Source: Planctomycetota bacterium (GTDB lineage: Bacteria > Planctomycetota > UBA1135 > UBA2386). From it: a DNA stretch of 6,820 nt. Position 1 is the stretch's first letter. The number at the start of each line of letters is the position of its first letter. A program made the translations under genes and the position numbers. Below the pieces are notes generated by a model, which worked only from the letters and a program-made list of their open reading frames with translations, was not told the DNA's origin and did not search any database. The DNA lies in the NCBI GenBank assembly GCA_020425915.1, contig JAGQQZ010000594.1:1-6820 (forward strand), read 5' to 3'. Of this stretch, positions 5,072 to 6,820 are shown one piece after another.

Positions 5072-6820
5072 ATGCTCGCTAGATCGATCTGCCTGTTCGG
5101 TACCCTCGCTCTCGCGTCGATCCTCGGATCGGCACCGCTCTCGGCGCAACGCCCCCAGAACGCCGATCGACTCGACCCGCAGGTCGTCGAGGTCATGGAC
5201 CAGTTCGTGCGCGAGGGTCGCTACGACTACGTGCTCAAGGACGGGAGAACGTCGACGTTCCTGACGGTGCGAGTCGTCGTCGAACTCGAACGCGCGCCGA
5301 ACGACCCGACTTGGGAGACGATTCGCGTTGGCGACAAGGTCCCGGTCATGGCGCAGGCGATCGCGCAGCGGCAGGACGCCTTCCTGGCGAAGGCTCGACA
5401 GGCCTTGGATCCCGCGGTTCGGGCGGACGTCAAGTTCACTCGTCGTCTGACCCTTCAGTACAGCATCTGCGCCGAACTGACCTCGCGTGCCGCGCTCGAT
5501 GCCGTCGCGTCCCTTCCCGGGGTTGCGATGGTGTGGAACGACAACCTCAACGAGTTCAACACGGTCGAAGGTCGTGCGCTCACGGGGTCGGATTCCGCAG
5601 CGTCGAGCGGATTCGACGGTGCCGGCGTCGGTATTGCGGTCCTCGACACGCACTTCGATCTGCTCCACCCCGAACTGGGCGGTTCGACGTCCCTGCCGAA
5701 CAGTGTCGTGAAGGGCGGGTGGAACGCGACGAGTCCCGGTAGTTCGATCCATGATCGAAACAACGCGTTCGACTGCGAGCACGGCACCGCGGCAGCGTCG
5801 ATCGCCCGTCGTTACGCGACGGGTGCGGATCTCTACGGGCTCGTCGTGTTCCCCTTCGGCGTCGGGACGGCCTCGGACTCCGATATCGCCGCAGCGATCA
5901 ACTGGTGCGTCACGAACAAGAACGGAGTCGGAGGCGGAGCGCCCATTCGGATCATCAGCATGTCGCTCGGAGGTGGGCAGCACATGAGTCCGATCAGCTC
6001 GGGCACGTTGCACAACGCGTGCAACACCGCGCTGACGAACGACATCCTGTGCTTCGCATCCGCCGGCAACGATGGCTGGACGAATGCGATCGGTTCGCCG
6101 GCGGCCTCGACGGCCTGCATGTCGGTCGGCTCGACCTGGGACTCCAACGCCGGCAGCTACGTGAGCGGAACGTGCACGGATCCCAACCGGCTCGTCGACG
6201 AGCGGGCCTGCTACTCGGACACCGCGTCGTTCCTGAGCTTCTACGCGCCCGCCGAGAACGTCGTGGCCGCACAATGCGGCGGCGGCACGTTGTTCTTCGG
6301 CGGCACTTCCGCGGCGTGCCCGGCCGCAGCGGGCCTCGCCGCGCAACTCCTCCACGCGCGTCCTCAGTACATCGGTGACAAGACCGGGCTGGTCGCACTG
6401 TTCCAAGCGACCGGCGTCCAGGTCATCGGCGACAGCTCGAAGCGTCGCATCAACCTGACGGCGGCGATCGGAGTGCTCGGCGGGATCGAGGCGTGTTTCG
6501 AGAACGAGGTCGGATCCAACCTGAACCTCGGCGACGACGAATTGGCGGTCAACGTCGCGCTCGGTTTCACCTTCCCGTATCCGGGTGGATCGACGACGGC
6601 GATCGACATCTGTTCGAACGGCTTCTTCTACCTCCAGACCGGCTCGTCCACCGACGAACGATGGGACAACATCCGGGGCTCGAACTTCACTTCCGATCCG
6701 GCTTCGATCGCGCCGATCTGGAAGGACTTGGATCCGTCGAGTTCGGGCGGGGTGTACTTCAACTCGTTCGGGGACCACGCCGTGATCACGTGGCTCGAGG
6801 TGCAGCCGTTCAACAGTCCC
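5072..6820 (+). CDS. Secreted subtilisin-family (S8) serine protease with propeptide and C-terminal beta domain (partial, 3' end missing)
   Basis: The frame is open for 583 codons from the ATG at 5072 to the window edge. Residues 1-25 are a Sec signal peptide with Arg4, a hydrophobic core and a likely cut in LSA|Q. About 45-160 resembles an S8 propeptide (ending 'LDAVASLPGVAMVWND'), which normally acts as intramolecular chaperone and inhibitor. The catalytic domain (about 165-470) has the full triad: Asp192 in 'IAVLDTHFD', His237 in 'CEHGTAAA', Ser413 in 'GGTSAACPAAAG', with oxyanion-hole Asn333 in 'ASAGNDG'. An active endopeptidase is therefore expected. From about 475 a separate domain begins ('LNLGDDELAVNVALGFTFPYPGG', here cut at 20 or so residues), continuing with 'DICSNGFFYL', 'IAPIWKDLDPSSSGGVYFN' and 'AVITWLEV'. 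This resembles nidogen-like or exported-protein beta domains frequent in Planctomycetota and may serve binding or anchoring. The end, and any sorting signal, lies outside. No strong Shine-Dalgarno precedes the ATG. Substrate is unknown. Confidence 0.93.
   Translation, partial: MLARSICLFGTLALASILGSAPLSAQRPQNADRLDPQVVEVMDQFVREGRYDYVLKDGRTSTFLTVRVVVELERAPNDPTWETIRVGDKVPVMAQAIAQRQDAFLAKARQALDPAVRADVKFTRRLTLQYSICAELTSRAALDAVASLPGVAMVWNDNLNEFNTVEGRALTGSDSAASSGFDGAGVGIAVLDTHFDLLHPELGGSTSLPNSVVKGGWNATSPGSSIHDRNNAFDCEHGTAAASIARRYATGADLYGLVVFPFGVGTASDSDIAAAINWCVTNKNGVGGGAPIRIISMSLGGGQHMSPISSGTLHNACNTALTNDILCFASAGNDGWTNAIGSPAASTACMSVGSTWDSNAGSYVSGTCTDPNRLVDERACYSDTASFLSFYAPAENVVAAQCGGGTLFFGGTSAACPAAAGLAAQLLHARPQYIGDKTGLVALFQATGVQVIGDSSKRRINLTAAIGVLGGIEACFENEVGSNLNLGDDELAVNVALGFTFPYPGGSTTAIDICSNGFFYLQTGSSTDERWDNIRGSNFTSDPASIAPIWKDLDPSSSGGVYFNSFGDHAVITWLEVQPFNSP

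Noticed and set aside
4580..6778. A 732-codon open frame on the minus strand opposite the protease and the end of the dehydrogenase
   Set aside because: Its translation is rich in Arg, Asp and Val with no recognisable fold. It lies wholly antisense to genes with intact catalytic motifs, and such frames arise from G/C-ending codons in high-GC DNA.

Overview
The window is GC-rich (about two thirds G+C by eye) bacterial chromosome with tightly packed genes. Five genes are supported with fair to high confidence and one small gene is probable. The codons end mostly in G or C, which also creates several very long antisense reading frames that are not genes. None of the starts has a strong Shine-Dalgarno sequence. 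The lysine/alanine-rich histone-like tail, the SD-poor starts and the secreted subtilase with a 'SNG...IAP.W.DLDPS..GGV' C-terminal domain together suggest a member of the Planctomycetota. This is an inference from protein style; a myxobacterial or other deltaproteobacterial relative is not excluded.

Layout. Positions 1-123 (+) hold the last 40 codons of a basic protein built of five-residue Ala-Thr-(Arg/Lys)-Lys-Lys repeats. A 177-bp gap follows, with a 10-bp stem-loop (188-220) and a strong hairpin with T runs on both sides (234-269) that can stop transcription from both directions. The minus strand then carries a two-gene unit read leftward: a zinc-ribbon plus EI24/CysZ-like membrane protein (3325-2408), then methionyl-tRNA synthetase metG (2397-301), with 10 bp between them. 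Divergently, on the plus strand, lies a glutaryl-CoA dehydrogenase-type acyl-CoA dehydrogenase (3490-4656). It is followed after 4 bp by a small two-helix membrane protein (4661-4894). After a 177-bp gap with a candidate extended -10 promoter, a secreted subtilisin-family protease starts at 5072 and runs off the right edge.

How the parts relate. The genes are mostly unconnected in function: translation (metG), amino-acid/aromatic catabolism (glutaryl-CoA dehydrogenase), membrane biology (EI24-like, small two-helix protein), nucleoid or RNA binding (KA-rich tail) and extracellular proteolysis. I see no phage, transposon, CRISPR or defence system. The most notable unexplained signal is a 27-bp imperfect palindrome at 3410-3436, centred in the divergent promoter region between the EI24-metG unit and the dehydrogenase. 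Its outer arms coincide with the -35 candidates of both promoters, which fits an operator controlling one or both sides.
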